Shown here one piece after another: positions 1 through 7,809 of a stretch of 35,467 nt of DNA; the stretch's first letter is position 1, and each line of letters starts with the position of its first letter. Made by a program: the position numbers and the translations under genes. The notes below the pieces were generated by a model. The model was given only the letters and a program-made list of their open reading frames with translations. It was not told where the DNA came from and did no database searches. Source of the stretch: Pseudanabaena biceps PCC 7429 (GTDB lineage Bacteria; Cyanobacteriota; Cyanobacteriia; Pseudanabaenales; Pseudanabaenaceae); the NCBI RefSeq assembly GCF_000332215.1, contig NZ_ALWB01000024.1, positions 1 through 35,467 of the forward strand. The letters run 5' to 3'.

Positions 1-640
1 AGAAATACTAGATAACCAGTCCAACGATACAAATCAGGTAGTCCAACGGCAAGTTGATACTGCTATACAGAAAAAGACTAACGATCTTGCTCCTATTGAT
101 CGCAATCAACCTGATATAGCTCGGCTAGATAATATTACTCAAAGCGATCGCACGATCCAAAGAGAGTCCGACTTTACCATTCAACCTGTCTTAGATTCTC
201 AAACCACTGAGATCCAAAGATCTTCCGATGATATTCCACCTATTCAAAACGCATTAACTTCCGATCAACCCATTGCAGAAATACTAGATAACCAGTCCAA
301 CGATACAAATCAGGTAGTTCAAAGGCAAGTTGATGCTGCTGATTTACCAAATTTGCCAATTGTTTTACCGACTGTAAACAATACTCCATTAGAAAGCGAT
401 CGCAATATTCAAGCAAGAGTTAATGCAGATTATTCTGCTCCTATTCGAGCTATTGCCCAAGATATTAATTTATCGCAAACTGATGCTATACAAAGGCAGA
501 CTAATGATCCTAATCCTATCGATCGCAATCAACCTGATATAGCTCAGCTAGATGATATTACTCAAAGCGATCGCACGATCCAAAGAGAGTTAAGCCCTTC
601 CATTCAACCTATCTTAGATTCTCAAACCACTGAGATCCAA
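1..640. repeat. Recent in-frame DNA duplications inside the IQR protein gene
   Basis: Bases 1-64 recur at 277-340 (offset 276, three mismatches by eye). Bases 61-217 recur at 484-640 (offset 423, over 80% identical). Both offsets are multiples of three, so the reading frame is kept. The two units are adjacent in the first copy, but about 140 bp of different sequence separates them in the second copy. This points to a duplication followed by an insertion or deletion. Confidence 0.9.
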
Positions 641-2425
641 TCTTCCTCTAGTAATTCGTTATCAGATCATCCTATAGATAATCCTATTCAAGATACAAAA
701 GCACCAAAACCTACTTTAATTATCGACAATAATATCGATCTAATAAATCAAAATCAATCACTACAAAGACAATCAGAAATAACTAATTCATCTATTCTTT
801 CATCTATTCTAAATACTGATATTCAGAGGAATGATGGAGCGAACTACGAAAGCTCAAATTCATCACCGCTTAACATTAGTGCAGATCAAAATACTAATAT
901 ATTACAAAGAAAAGATCATATTTCTCAAATTAATCCATCTCTACCTAATGAATCTAGTTCGTTTATCGAAGAAATTAGCACTTTAAACAGTCAATCTATA
1001 CAACAAAATAATAAAGAATCTACGAGAGAAATATCACAAGGGAATTTTGAATCTCATGTCACTAAATCCCCTATTGCAGATACTGAACAATCGAACAATC
1101 AGATTATTCAAAGAAAATTGAGTATGTCAGATCCAGAAATTGATATTAACATTACACCAGTTAATTTTTCTGAAAGGATTCAAAGAGATAAGGATCATAA
1201 TGTTACATTAAATGAAACTTTAGTCAATCTTGATCAAAACGAACAAGAAACAACAATTCAATCATTTTCTGATTTACAAACAGCAAAAAGTATTACGGGA
1301 AGTATTACGGAAAGTAATATTTCAGAAAGCGATCGCTTGCAACAATCGCCAGATCGCGCTCAAAATTTAGGTACTCCCAAATCAGATATTGCCGATATTC
1401 AAAAAAAATCAGATTTATCACCAGTGGGGAATAATCTTGAGACACAATTAGATAATATTAGGGACAGTAATACCAAGCTATCCGCAGACAATCAAAATAA
1501 TAATTTTAATAGAGACTTAGTCGGTAACTCAACTCAAGATTTACAGCAATCCATTCAAAGAAATAGTAGCAGTGAAGTTAATGCGATCGATAGCAATTCT
1601 TTAGAAGATAGCATTGAGAATCAAACGATGATTCAAATGATGAAAGATCCTAGTAATACTGAGGCATTGAAATTACCTAAAGCCATTGAAAACCTCGGTC
1701 ATACAGAATATTTAGGTAGTTTTGCATCCCTGAACTTATCACAAGTACCTAGTACCCCTCAGCAGAGAACTTTACAACCATTTCGAGATCGCAATACTCG
1801 TTCCAATAATTCTAAGAATCTCAATAATTTATCAGATAATATCAGGAACCAACCTAAAGATATCCAGCGAAAAGAAAACGATACTCCCGATCAGAGCAAT
1901 CGTACGGATGCTATGACTAATGGCTGGTCAAACATCGCCGAACTGCTTGCTAATTTGCCACCTCCCCAAACGCCTACCAATTCGTCTACGAGCTCTCTTA
2001 ACCGAAAAACTGTAAGCGATCGCAGTCCTCTAGCGATAGCCGCTCCCAAAACTTCAACAGATAGTGCTAGAAGTAGCAGTACTAACCAAACGGTCATTCA
2101 GCGATCGCCCGAACAAAAAAATAGTTACAACAATAGTCCTAATAGTGATCAAGACCTATACTTGACTCCAACAGGATTGCAAAGAGGAAACCCCAATAAA
2201 GACACAAACCCAACTGCCACGATCCAAAGAGCCTTGGATACTGACCCCTTGCCAGAAGCAACTGTATCGGTAAAACCTATCGAAGAGCAGGATGAAGAGG
2301 ACGAAGATAACCTTGAACACAACCTTGAAACTCTTGCTCAAGAAATATATATTTTGCTAAAGCAGCGTTTGGGAATAGAAAAGGAAAGGCAAGGGAATAA
2401 ATATCAAGGGCGATTACCTTGGTAA
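2..2425 (+). CDS. Giant disordered IQR-motif protein of a contractile injection system operon (5' partial)
   Basis: The frame is open from the window edge, so this is the C-terminal 807 residues of a longer protein; an internal TTG at 353 is not a credible start. The sequence is rich in N, Q, S, D, T and I, and has no apparent folded domain until the end. Short motifs of the form xIQR, xLQR or VVQR recur about every 20-50 residues (TIQR, AIQR, DIQR, IIQR, RIQR, VIQR, GLQR). An acidic run (EEQDEEDED) is followed by a helical tail with LAQEIYILLKQRL and ending GRLPW. A similar short L-A-x-E-x-Y-x-L-L pattern occurs in small proteins encoded just before the CIS tube gene in other injection systems (Pvc6 position), so I infer that the tail is that module, fused to a long disordered arm. 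Placement directly upstream of the CIS tube, spike and PAAR genes supports a CIS role. The family and function of the arm are unknown. Confidence 0.8.
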   Translation, partial: EILDNQSNDTNQVVQRQVDTAIQKKTNDLAPIDRNQPDIARLDNITQSDRTIQRESDFTIQPVLDSQTTEIQRSSDDIPPIQNALTSDQPIAEILDNQSNDTNQVVQRQVDAADLPNLPIVLPTVNNTPLESDRNIQARVNADYSAPIRAIAQDINLSQTDAIQRQTNDPNPIDRNQPDIAQLDDITQSDRTIQRELSPSIQPILDSQTTEIQSSSSNSLSDHPIDNPIQDTKAPKPTLIIDNNIDLINQNQSLQRQSEITNSSILSSILNTDIQRNDGANYESSNSSPLNISADQNTNILQRKDHISQINPSLPNESSSFIEEISTLNSQSIQQNNKESTREISQGNFESHVTKSPIADTEQSNNQIIQRKLSMSDPEIDINITPVNFSERIQRDKDHNVTLNETLVNLDQNEQETTIQSFSDLQTAKSITGSITESNISESDRLQQSPDRAQNLGTPKSDIADIQKKSDLSPVGNNLETQLDNIRDSNTKLSADNQNNNFNRDLVGNSTQDLQQSIQRNSSSEVNAIDSNSLEDSIENQTMIQMMKDPSNTEALKLPKAIENLGHTEYLGSFASLNLSQVPSTPQQRTLQPFRDRNTRSNNSKNLNNLSDNIRNQPKDIQRKENDTPDQSNRTDAMTNGWSNIAELLANLPPPQTPTNSSTSSLNRKTVSDRSPLAIAAPKTSTDSARSSSTNQTVIQRSPEQKNSYNNSPNSDQDLYLTPTGLQRGNPNKDTNPTATIQRALDTDPLPEATVSVKPIEEQDEEDEDNLEHNLETLAQEIYILLKQRLGIEKERQGNKYQGRLPW

Positions 2426-2498
2426 ACCAACATCTCACTTCCTAGTTAATTTTAGAATTTTGTTTAGAATTTTGTAGATTTTTTTAAGAGGACAGATC

Positions 2499-2945
2499 AT
2501 GACGGGTCAACTTGTCAAAGCCATGCTCACTACCACTGATGCTGGAGCTGCTGCCATAAACTTTCAGTTTAACCCCACCGAACTTCAATTTCAGCGCTCG
2601 GTTAGCCTCAATCGCTCCAAAGGTGCACGCACTGACACTGGCATACCTAAAGTCGCATTTGCATACCCAGAACCAGTAAGCCTTTCCCTCAGTAATTTAA
2701 CCTTTGATACCTACGAAACAGGAACCAGCGTTTTAACGTTAATAGATCCGATTATCAAAGCTACCGATTTTGCAGGATCGCTCGGCAGACCCCCTGTATA
2801 CGTATTTGCTTGGGGGCAAACTCAATATCTCAAGTGCTTTGTCAAAAATGTTAGTTATAAACTAACAATGTTTCTGGCTGATGGCACTCCCGTACGAGCG
2901 ATCGTCGATATGTCTCTTGAAGAAGTCGATAGCACCCAGCTTTAA
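2499..2945 (+). CDS. Contractile injection system tube/LysM-type protein (Pvc7-like, N-terminal domain)
   Basis: The 148-residue protein has the hallmark start of the CIS tube (gp53/LysM-linked) family: an early FQFNPTELQFQRS segment, then a conserved LSLSNLTFDTYE stretch and a C-terminal part with YVFAWGQTQYLKCFVKNVSY and a final DMSLEEVD. In R-type pyocin-like and Photorhabdus virulence cassette-like particles this protein sits at the junction between inner tube and baseplate hub. Homologues often carry a C-terminal LysM domain; none is present here, so this is the short form. AAGAGGA at 2486-2492, six bases before the ATG, is a good ribosome binding site. The gene lies 73 bp after the IQR protein and 96 bp before the spike gene, consistent with one operon. 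Confidence 0.88.
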   Translation: MTGQLVKAMLTTTDAGAAAINFQFNPTELQFQRSVSLNRSKGARTDTGIPKVAFAYPEPVSLSLSNLTFDTYETGTSVLTLIDPIIKATDFAGSLGRPPVYVFAWGQTQYLKCFVKNVSYKLTMFLADGTPVRAIVDMSLEEVDSTQL

Positions 2946-3041
2946 GCTTTAAGTAGGTAAAGAGATCGCTTGATAGCTAACCCCAAAAGCGAAGACCGCT
3001 ACAATATCACAAAAACGAAATCACAATAACAAAAGTCACTA

Positions 3042-4919
3042 ATGCCCAAATACCTCCCCACCCCAATCCTACTAATTGATGGTACTAAAGCACCCGATGA
3101 TTTGAGCGCAGATATTTTACAAATATCTGTCGAGGAGAGTCTACATTTACCAGGAATGTTTACGCTTATTATCAATAATGATTACTTTCCTGGCAATTTA
3201 GAACCAACTTGGAAACACCAAAGTTTATTTGCGATCGGCAAAAAAATTAAAATTGGATTCACCTCTAGCACAACTGAAGATGTTGATTTTGCTCAGGAAG
3301 AAACGGAATATATCTTAGAAGGTGAAATTACAGCGATAGAAGCTGAGTTTAACGAAAAATCTCAAGCGCCAATGATTATTCGCGGTTACGACATTTCTCA
3401 TCGCTTACATAGAGGTCGTTATAATCGCTCGTTTCAAAACGTTTCAGATAGCGATCTTGTCAATCAAATAATTGGGGAAGTAGGTATTACAGCGGGAACA
3501 GTCACGGCCACGACTATTATTCATGAATATGCTTTTCAAGAGAATCAAACTAATATGGAATTCTTGCGAGAACGTGCAGCTCGCAATGGGTTCGAGTTAT
3601 ATGTCCAAGATGGAAAGCTAAATTTTCGCGCCCCTAGTACCGATCAAACCATATTGCTTAAATGGCTAGAAGATATCCATGGTTTTCGAGTCCGTGTTAC
3701 CAGTGCCGAGCAAGTCAGTTCCGTAGAAGTTCGAGGATGGGACTATGCTCAAAAAATGGCGATCGTCTCCACTGCATCTACAGAGTCCGTCATTACGACA
3801 ACGGATAGTGGCAAAGGCAGTGCATCTAGCACTAAATTTAGTGGTAGCCCGAAGATGATCGTCGTTGATCAGCCCGTTTTTAGCGCTGGAGAAGCGGATA
3901 AAATTGCTCAATCTCTATGTAATGAACTAGGCGGAGAATTTGTCAATGCCGATGCCAAAGGTGAGGGCAATCCGAAAATTCGTCCAGGACGAGTGATCAC
4001 CTTAGCAGACATGGGTAAGTACAGCGGTAGTTACTATGTCACTGAAACTCATCATTTATTTGATGAACGCAAGTATACGACACATTTCAGCGTGCGCGGA
4101 CTTAAAGGTGGAGATTTATTTTCTACGCTATCATCACAACCACATCTGCAACCAGGACAGACAATGTTAGTGGGAATCGTAAGTAACAATAACGATCCTA
4201 AAGGATGGGGAAGGGTCAGAGTTAAGTTCCCAACTTTGACCGAAGAACATGAAAGTAATTGGGCAAGAGTTGTCAGTACAGGTGCAGGTATAAATAGAGG
4301 ATTAGACTGCTTGCCAGAAATTAATGATGAGGTTTTAGTTGGCTTCGAGCATGGAGATATCCATCGCCCCTATGTGATTGGTGGAGTCTGGAACGGAAAG
4401 GATGCAACTCCAACTAAAGTCGCCGATAGTGTAGTTGGAGGCAAAGTCCGTCTCCGCACCTTTAAAACCCGTGTAGGACATCAATTGCAATTTGTTGAAG
4501 AAGATAAAGATACGAAAAAGGGAATCTATGTAAATACCATTGATGGACATAATGTCCGCCTTAATGATAGTGAAAAATTTGTTGAATTAGAAACTACAGG
4601 CGGTCATAAATTTCGGGCTGATGATATGAGTAAGGAGATTAGCCTAACTTCAACGGGGAATATCACCATCAAGACAGGCACTACTGGACTCGCTAATGAT
4701 GTAAAAATTAATGCGGGTAATATTACTTTAACCGCCACTACAAACATTACACTTAAAGTGGGTCTTAATAAAATCGTCATAACTAATACTGGGATTGACA
4801 TTGAAGGTGTACTTGTCCAAATTAAAGGTACAGCCTCAGCCAAAATGGAAGCACCTTTGGTAAATGTCGAAGCTAGTTTCATCAATACAATTAAAGGCGG
4901 TTTAGTTAAGATTAATTAG
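3042..4919 (+). CDS. VgrG/gp5-gp27-like spike protein of a contractile injection system
   Basis: The 625-residue protein forms the trimeric hub and spike (Pvc8-like). Residues about 1-350 match the gp27/late-control-D-like barrel, with the familiar RGYDISHRLHRGR and FLRERAARNGFELY segments. Residues about 370-455 are the gp5 OB-fold, including VGIVSNNNDPKGWGRVRVKFP-type sequence and the motifs NDEVLVGFEHGD and RPYVIGGVWNGKD. Residues about 480-625 form a repetitive beta-strand tail (GNITIKTG, GNITLTATTNITLKV), typical of the needle-like beta-helix. No extra enzymatic domain follows the helix, so this looks like a structural spike and not an evolved effector VgrG. The ATG at 3042 is the only sensible start, although the ribosome binding site is weak. 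Confidence 0.93.
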   Translation: MPKYLPTPILLIDGTKAPDDLSADILQISVEESLHLPGMFTLIINNDYFPGNLEPTWKHQSLFAIGKKIKIGFTSSTTEDVDFAQEETEYILEGEITAIEAEFNEKSQAPMIIRGYDISHRLHRGRYNRSFQNVSDSDLVNQIIGEVGITAGTVTATTIIHEYAFQENQTNMEFLRERAARNGFELYVQDGKLNFRAPSTDQTILLKWLEDIHGFRVRVTSAEQVSSVEVRGWDYAQKMAIVSTASTESVITTTDSGKGSASSTKFSGSPKMIVVDQPVFSAGEADKIAQSLCNELGGEFVNADAKGEGNPKIRPGRVITLADMGKYSGSYYVTETHHLFDERKYTTHFSVRGLKGGDLFSTLSSQPHLQPGQTMLVGIVSNNNDPKGWGRVRVKFPTLTEEHESNWARVVSTGAGINRGLDCLPEINDEVLVGFEHGDIHRPYVIGGVWNGKDATPTKVADSVVGGKVRLRTFKTRVGHQLQFVEEDKDTKKGIYVNTIDGHNVRLNDSEKFVELETTGGHKFRADDMSKEISLTSTGNITIKTGTTGLANDVKINAGNITLTATTNITLKVGLNKIVITNTGIDIEGVLVQIKGTASAKMEAPLVNVEASFINTIKGGLVKIN

Positions 4920-4946
4920 ATAAGTTAGATGATTTTATGTACCTCA

Positions 4947-5028
4947 GCATAATTAAAATCCAGATCTAGAACCTGCTGCGCACGCCTTGCGTGCGCAGCA
5001 GGTTCTAGGGTTTTATAGTTAACTAAGC
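4947..5028. repeat. Dispersed hairpin repeat with variable core (copy 1)
   Basis: A perfect 20-bp inverted repeat (4966-4985 and 4989-5008) has a 3-base loop. It is flanked by the GCATAATTAAAA and GGTTTTATAG sequences seen at the ends of related elements further along the window. It fills the gap between the spike and PAAR genes and may attenuate read-through to the PAAR gene. Confidence 0.8.
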
Positions 5029-5134
5029 ACACTTACTTAACGAATTGAATTAACCATTGCCCTATTAATCTTTTCGTTAGTTCTTTTTTCCCAAACTCGC
5101 TCCATTCTTCAATACCTAATCCATATATCTATAT

Positions 5135-5425
5135 ATGTTTCCAGCAGCAAGGTTAAGTGATAAGACTGTTACAAATGACACTATTATTGGTCCTGGCGCA
5201 CCTACAGTGTTAATCGGAGGGATGCCCGCAGCCTGTGTTGGCGATGCTGTAGCTGGCAATTTAGTAGTAGGTTCAATCGTCCTAGGTTCTTTTACTGTCA
5301 TCATCGGCGGACGCTTTGCAGCAAGAACTACTTCCCAAGTAGTCGGAATCAATGTCAATGCTCCCCCAACCCCCATAACTACTTTTGTGGGCAAAGCAGA
5401 AATGACGGTTCTAATTGGAGGGTAA
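5135..5425 (+). CDS. PAAR-like tip protein of a contractile injection system
   Basis: The 96-residue protein is glycine- and valine-rich and has the paired beta-motif layout of the PAAR family: an N-terminal AARLSDKT, GPGAPTVLIGGMPAACVGD, a central GSFTVIIGGRFAAR, and a C-terminal repeat of the same fold ending VLIGG. In CIS particles a PAAR protein caps the spike with a sharp tip (Pvc10 position). Classical PAAR tips bind zinc through three histidines and a cysteine, but this protein has no histidine and a single cysteine, so the usual metal site is absent. The gene lies 215 bp after the spike gene, separated by a hairpin element, and is the last CIS gene in the window. No gp25-like gene lies between spike and tip. 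Confidence 0.85.
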   Translation: MFPAARLSDKTVTNDTIIGPGAPTVLIGGMPAACVGDAVAGNLVVGSIVLGSFTVIIGGRFAARTTSQVVGINVNAPPTPITTFVGKAEMTVLIGG

Positions 5426-5470
5426 ACTCTGCACTTACTTTTGATAACTCCTCTCTCTCACCACAATTTC

Positions 5471-5587
5471 TTATAGCAATAGTCAGTAATGTTAGGACAA
5501 AAATCAAACCCAATAGAGAGTTGCGGCGCGAAGCGCCGCAACTCTCTATTGGGTTTGATGTCCTGACTTAATTGACTATAGCTATAA
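5471..5587. repeat. MITE-like inverted repeat with a perfect GC-rich core
   Basis: The outer arms (5471-5498, and its partner ending at 5587) begin with TTATAGC and pair with four mismatches in 28. The inner arms at 5503-5529 and 5533-5559 pair perfectly around a 3-base loop. The core (CCCAATAGAGAGTTGCGGCG and its complement) is found again at 7621-7667. No coding capacity is apparent. The structure suggests a non-autonomous mobile element, and the convergent position downstream of the PAAR gene would also let it act as a terminator. Confidence 0.8.
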
Positions 5588-5619
5588 TTCACAAAAGTGT
5601 GACAACACTTTCGTGAATT
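5586..5619. repeat. Small hairpin in the leader of the 43-residue ORF
   Basis: The 15-base arms AATTCACAAAAGTGT and ACACTTTCGTGAATT have one mismatch and a 4-base loop. The hairpin lies 30 bases upstream of the ATG at 5649, so it would sit in that gene's 5' leader if the promoter is further upstream. Confidence 0.55.
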
Positions 5620-5648
5620 GGTATCAATCAACAAATCAATCAATTATT

Positions 5649-5780
5649 ATGTCGGAAGCCATTCTTCTTAATACTTTTTTCTGGGCTGCCATTGCCCTAC
5701 TCGCGATCGCCACCAGTGGAATTGGCTATCTTACCTATTTGGAATGGCAGGATCGTCGCCGTCGTGGAGGAAAAAGTTAA
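5649..5780 (+). CDS. 43-residue single-helix membrane protein, candidate NDH-1 subunit NdhP
   Basis: The short ORF starts at an ATG and encodes a polar start (MSEAILLN), one hydrophobic helix of about 22 residues (from [13 protein letters not shown] to IGYLTYL), and a basic tail ([12 protein letters not shown]). This architecture and the [13 protein letters not shown] end recall the small cyanobacterial NDH-1 subunit NdhP, which stabilises the complex in respiration and cyclic electron flow. I make this assignment from memory of the family's shape only; another one-helix photosynthetic subunit is possible. The gene is convergent with ribBA and overlaps its 3' end by 50 bp. The hydrophobic coding pattern and clean start and stop support a real gene. 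Confidence 0.65.
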   Translation: MSEAILLNTFFWAAIALLAIATSGIGYLTYLEWQDRRRRGGKS

Positions 5781-7434
5781 ACCACTCATACATCCTATCT
5801 CTTGACCAAGGCGTATTCCATGCTAACCCAAGGTTAATTGTTCCCACAAAACTTTCGGGTAGAGCTGCCTCATTTACTACCAAGCAAAATTTAAAGGTGG
5901 CGATCTGTTCCCATTGTTTGAGATGTTTGAATACGCGCACGATCGCTTGACGATAGGGATGATTGGGTTGTTCGTACCAGTCCTCGGAAACTTCGTTGGA
6001 GCGATCGAATCCTAAGTGGACAAGCGAAAGTTGCTGGGAACCATCTTGGGGCGATCGCGCTGATCGGTCTTCAGTAGCAGCATTGGCAAATAAATGCGCA
6101 AAAGCTGGAGATGTCTCCTCCTGTAAGAGCAGATCGTTAGCTGAGGCAACTTCTCGCAAGCGATCAAGCCATCCTAAGGGTTTATCCTCCGTCCACCGAA
6201 TGCCGAGGGTGACGAGCTTTGATTGCAATAGCAAATGTCCTAGCTTCTCTGCTTTGGTTTCGAGATAGCGTGAGTTGTGTTCATTGGTTTCGATGAGCAG
6301 GGGCAAACGTCCCACTACTTCAATATCGAAACCTTTGAGCCCAGCGAGTTTGCGAGGATTGTTGGTAATCAAACGCATTTTTTTGATGCCGAGATCGTGC
6401 AGAATTTGCGCCCCAACCCCATAGGTTCGTAAATCGGCTCCAAATCCTAGTTTTTCGTTAGCTTCAACCGTATCTAATCCCCCATCTTGAAGGTTATAGG
6501 CTTTAATTTTATTAATCAAGCCGATCCCGCGTCCTTCTTGGCGCAGGTAAACAACTACGCCCCAATTGGCAAACTCGATCATTTTTAAGGCACTCTGTAA
6601 CTGTCCGCGACAATCACAGCGCAAAGAACCGAGAGCGTCACCCGTCAGACATTCTGAATGCACACGGACTAAAACTTCATTATCGGGAAAATCCTGCAAA
6701 TCGCCCTTAACGATCGCTAGATGCTCCGTATTATCAATGGTGTTGCGATAGGCATAGACCTTAAAGTTGCCAAATAGTGAAGGTAAATGGGCGATAGCCT
6801 CTCGCCGTACAAAGCGATCGTGCGTGAGGCGATAACTGATGAGATCGGCAATGCTGATTAATTTCAAGTTATGCAGCTTGGCATATTCCATCAGTTCGGG
6901 CAATCGCGCCATCGAACCATCATCATTTTGGATCTCGCAAATTACGCCTGCGGGATAAAGCCCCGACATTTGCGCCAGATCTACTGCCGCTTCGGTATGC
7001 CCAGCCCGTTTGAGTACGCCACCGTCCCTTGCCCTGAGCGGGAAAATATGTCCTGGTCGCCGCAGATCGTTGGGGTGTGTATGGGGATTAATGGCTGCTT
7101 GAATGGTGCGGGAGCGATCCTCTGCGGAAATTCCCGTGGATGTCCCATCCACTGCATCAATACTGACAGTAAAGGCAGTTTGGTGACTATCGGTATTGCG
7201 ATCAACCATCAAGGGTAAGTCAAGTTCATCTAGGCGATCGCCTGTCATTGATAGGCAGATCAGTCCTCTTGCCTTTACCGCCATAAAATTTATCATTTCA
7301 GGCGTGGCAAACTGAGCCGCACCAATTAAATCGCCTTCATTTTCGCGGTTCTCATCATCGACAACGATGATGAGACGACCAGATTTAAGGTCGTTGAGGG
7401 CATCGGGAATAGAGTCAAATTGAAACTTAGTCAA
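5731..7434 (-). CDS. ribBA: Bifunctional 3,4-dihydroxy-2-butanone 4-phosphate synthase / GTP cyclohydrolase II
   Basis: This enzyme makes both precursors of riboflavin: one from ribulose 5-phosphate, the other from GTP. Residues 1-205 are the RibB domain, with the metal-binding acidic motif [10 protein letters not shown] (26-35), GTSTGIS, and the [10 protein letters not shown] and GHTEAAVDL segments. Residues about 210-395 are the RibA domain, with zinc ligands C262, C273 and C275 in [19 protein letters not shown], the catalytic RQEGRGIGL region, and the GVGAQIL and TNNPRKL segments. The remaining ~170 residues are an extension found on cyanobacterial RibBA, with no clear catalytic motif. The flavin product could support the flavin-dependent sulfur genes further along, but RibBA is a housekeeping gene and no FMN riboswitch is seen upstream. 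The 3' end overlaps the small ORF at 5649. Confidence 0.96.
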   Translation of the reverse strand: MTKFQFDSIPDALNDLKSGRLIIVVDDENRENEGDLIGAAQFATPEMINFMAVKARGLICLSMTGDRLDELDLPLMVDRNTDSHQTAFTVSIDAVDGTSTGISAEDRSRTIQAAINPHTHPNDLRRPGHIFPLRARDGGVLKRAGHTEAAVDLAQMSGLYPAGVICEIQNDDGSMARLPELMEYAKLHNLKLISIADLISYRLTHDRFVRREAIAHLPSLFGNFKVYAYRNTIDNTEHLAIVKGDLQDFPDNEVLVRVHSECLTGDALGSLRCDCRGQLQSALKMIEFANWGVVVYLRQEGRGIGLINKIKAYNLQDGGLDTVEANEKLGFGADLRTYGVGAQILHDLGIKKMRLITNNPRKLAGLKGFDIEVVGRLPLLIETNEHNSRYLETKAEKLGHLLLQSKLVTLGIRWTEDKPLGWLDRLREVASANDLLLQEETSPAFAHLFANAATEDRSARSPQDGSQQLSLVHLGFDRSNEVSEDWYEQPNHPYRQAIVRVFKHLKQWEQIATFKFCLVVNEAALPESFVGTINLGLAWNTPWSRDRMYEWFNFFLHDGDDPAIPNR

Positions 7435-7532
7435 GGCTTACAGTAATGGCTTCAGGCTATTTATATCCATCATATAGCAATCTCTATAGTGCTTGACCGA
7501 GAAATATAAAGAGTGTTTTTAGGGATGCTGTC

Positions 7533-7694
7533 AGCGCTACTTGTAGCGCCATTTGCTGCCCCCAAGAGAGGAAGGCGGCGCAAAGCGCCGCCTTCCTCTC
7601 TTGGGGGCAGCAATGTTAAGCCCCAATAGAGAGTTGCGGCGCGAAGCGCCGCAACTCTCTATTGGGGTAGCAAATGGCAATCTGGTGGAGCGCT
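7533..7694. repeat. Compound nested inverted-repeat element
   Basis: Two perfect hairpins lie side by side inside a larger imperfect inverted repeat. Hairpin 1 has 27-base arms (7555-7581 and 7585-7611). Hairpin 2 has 22-base arms (7621-7642 and 7646-7667), and its core matches the element at 5503-5559. The outer arms at 7533-7557 and 7669-7694 share AGCGCT and GCCATTTGCT in inverted orientation. This is the main content of the 375-bp gap between ribBA and the SLH gene. The rest of the gap is AT-rich, with a small dyad (AGGAAC/GTTCCT, 7741-7758). Confidence 0.85.
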
Positions 7695-7809
7695 GCCCAT
7701 CAATGGTCGAGGGAATATTGCCATAGATTCATAAAATTTCAGGAACATTTAGGTTCCTTATACAGTCTGACATGAAATATACATAAAAATGTATAGGAGA
7801 AAACTCAAA

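Noticed and set aside
353-2425. A start of the IQR protein at TTG 353
   Set aside because: The same frame is open to the window edge, with the same motifs and duplicated sequence upstream of 353.
4966-5559. A CRISPR array or integron attachment site among the intergenic hairpins
   Set aside because: The repeats are self-complementary, single and irregularly spaced, without regular spacers and without cas or integrase genes nearby.
7789-7809. The upstream ATG at 7789 as start of the SLH protein
   Set aside because: The ribosome binding site AGGAG (7795-7799) lies after it and is correctly placed for the ATG at 7810, which also gives a standard signal peptide.
7435-7809. An FMN riboswitch for ribBA or the SLH gene
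   Set aside because: The only structures in the gap are perfect palindromes of the repeat type. None of the conserved FMN riboswitch segments was seen.
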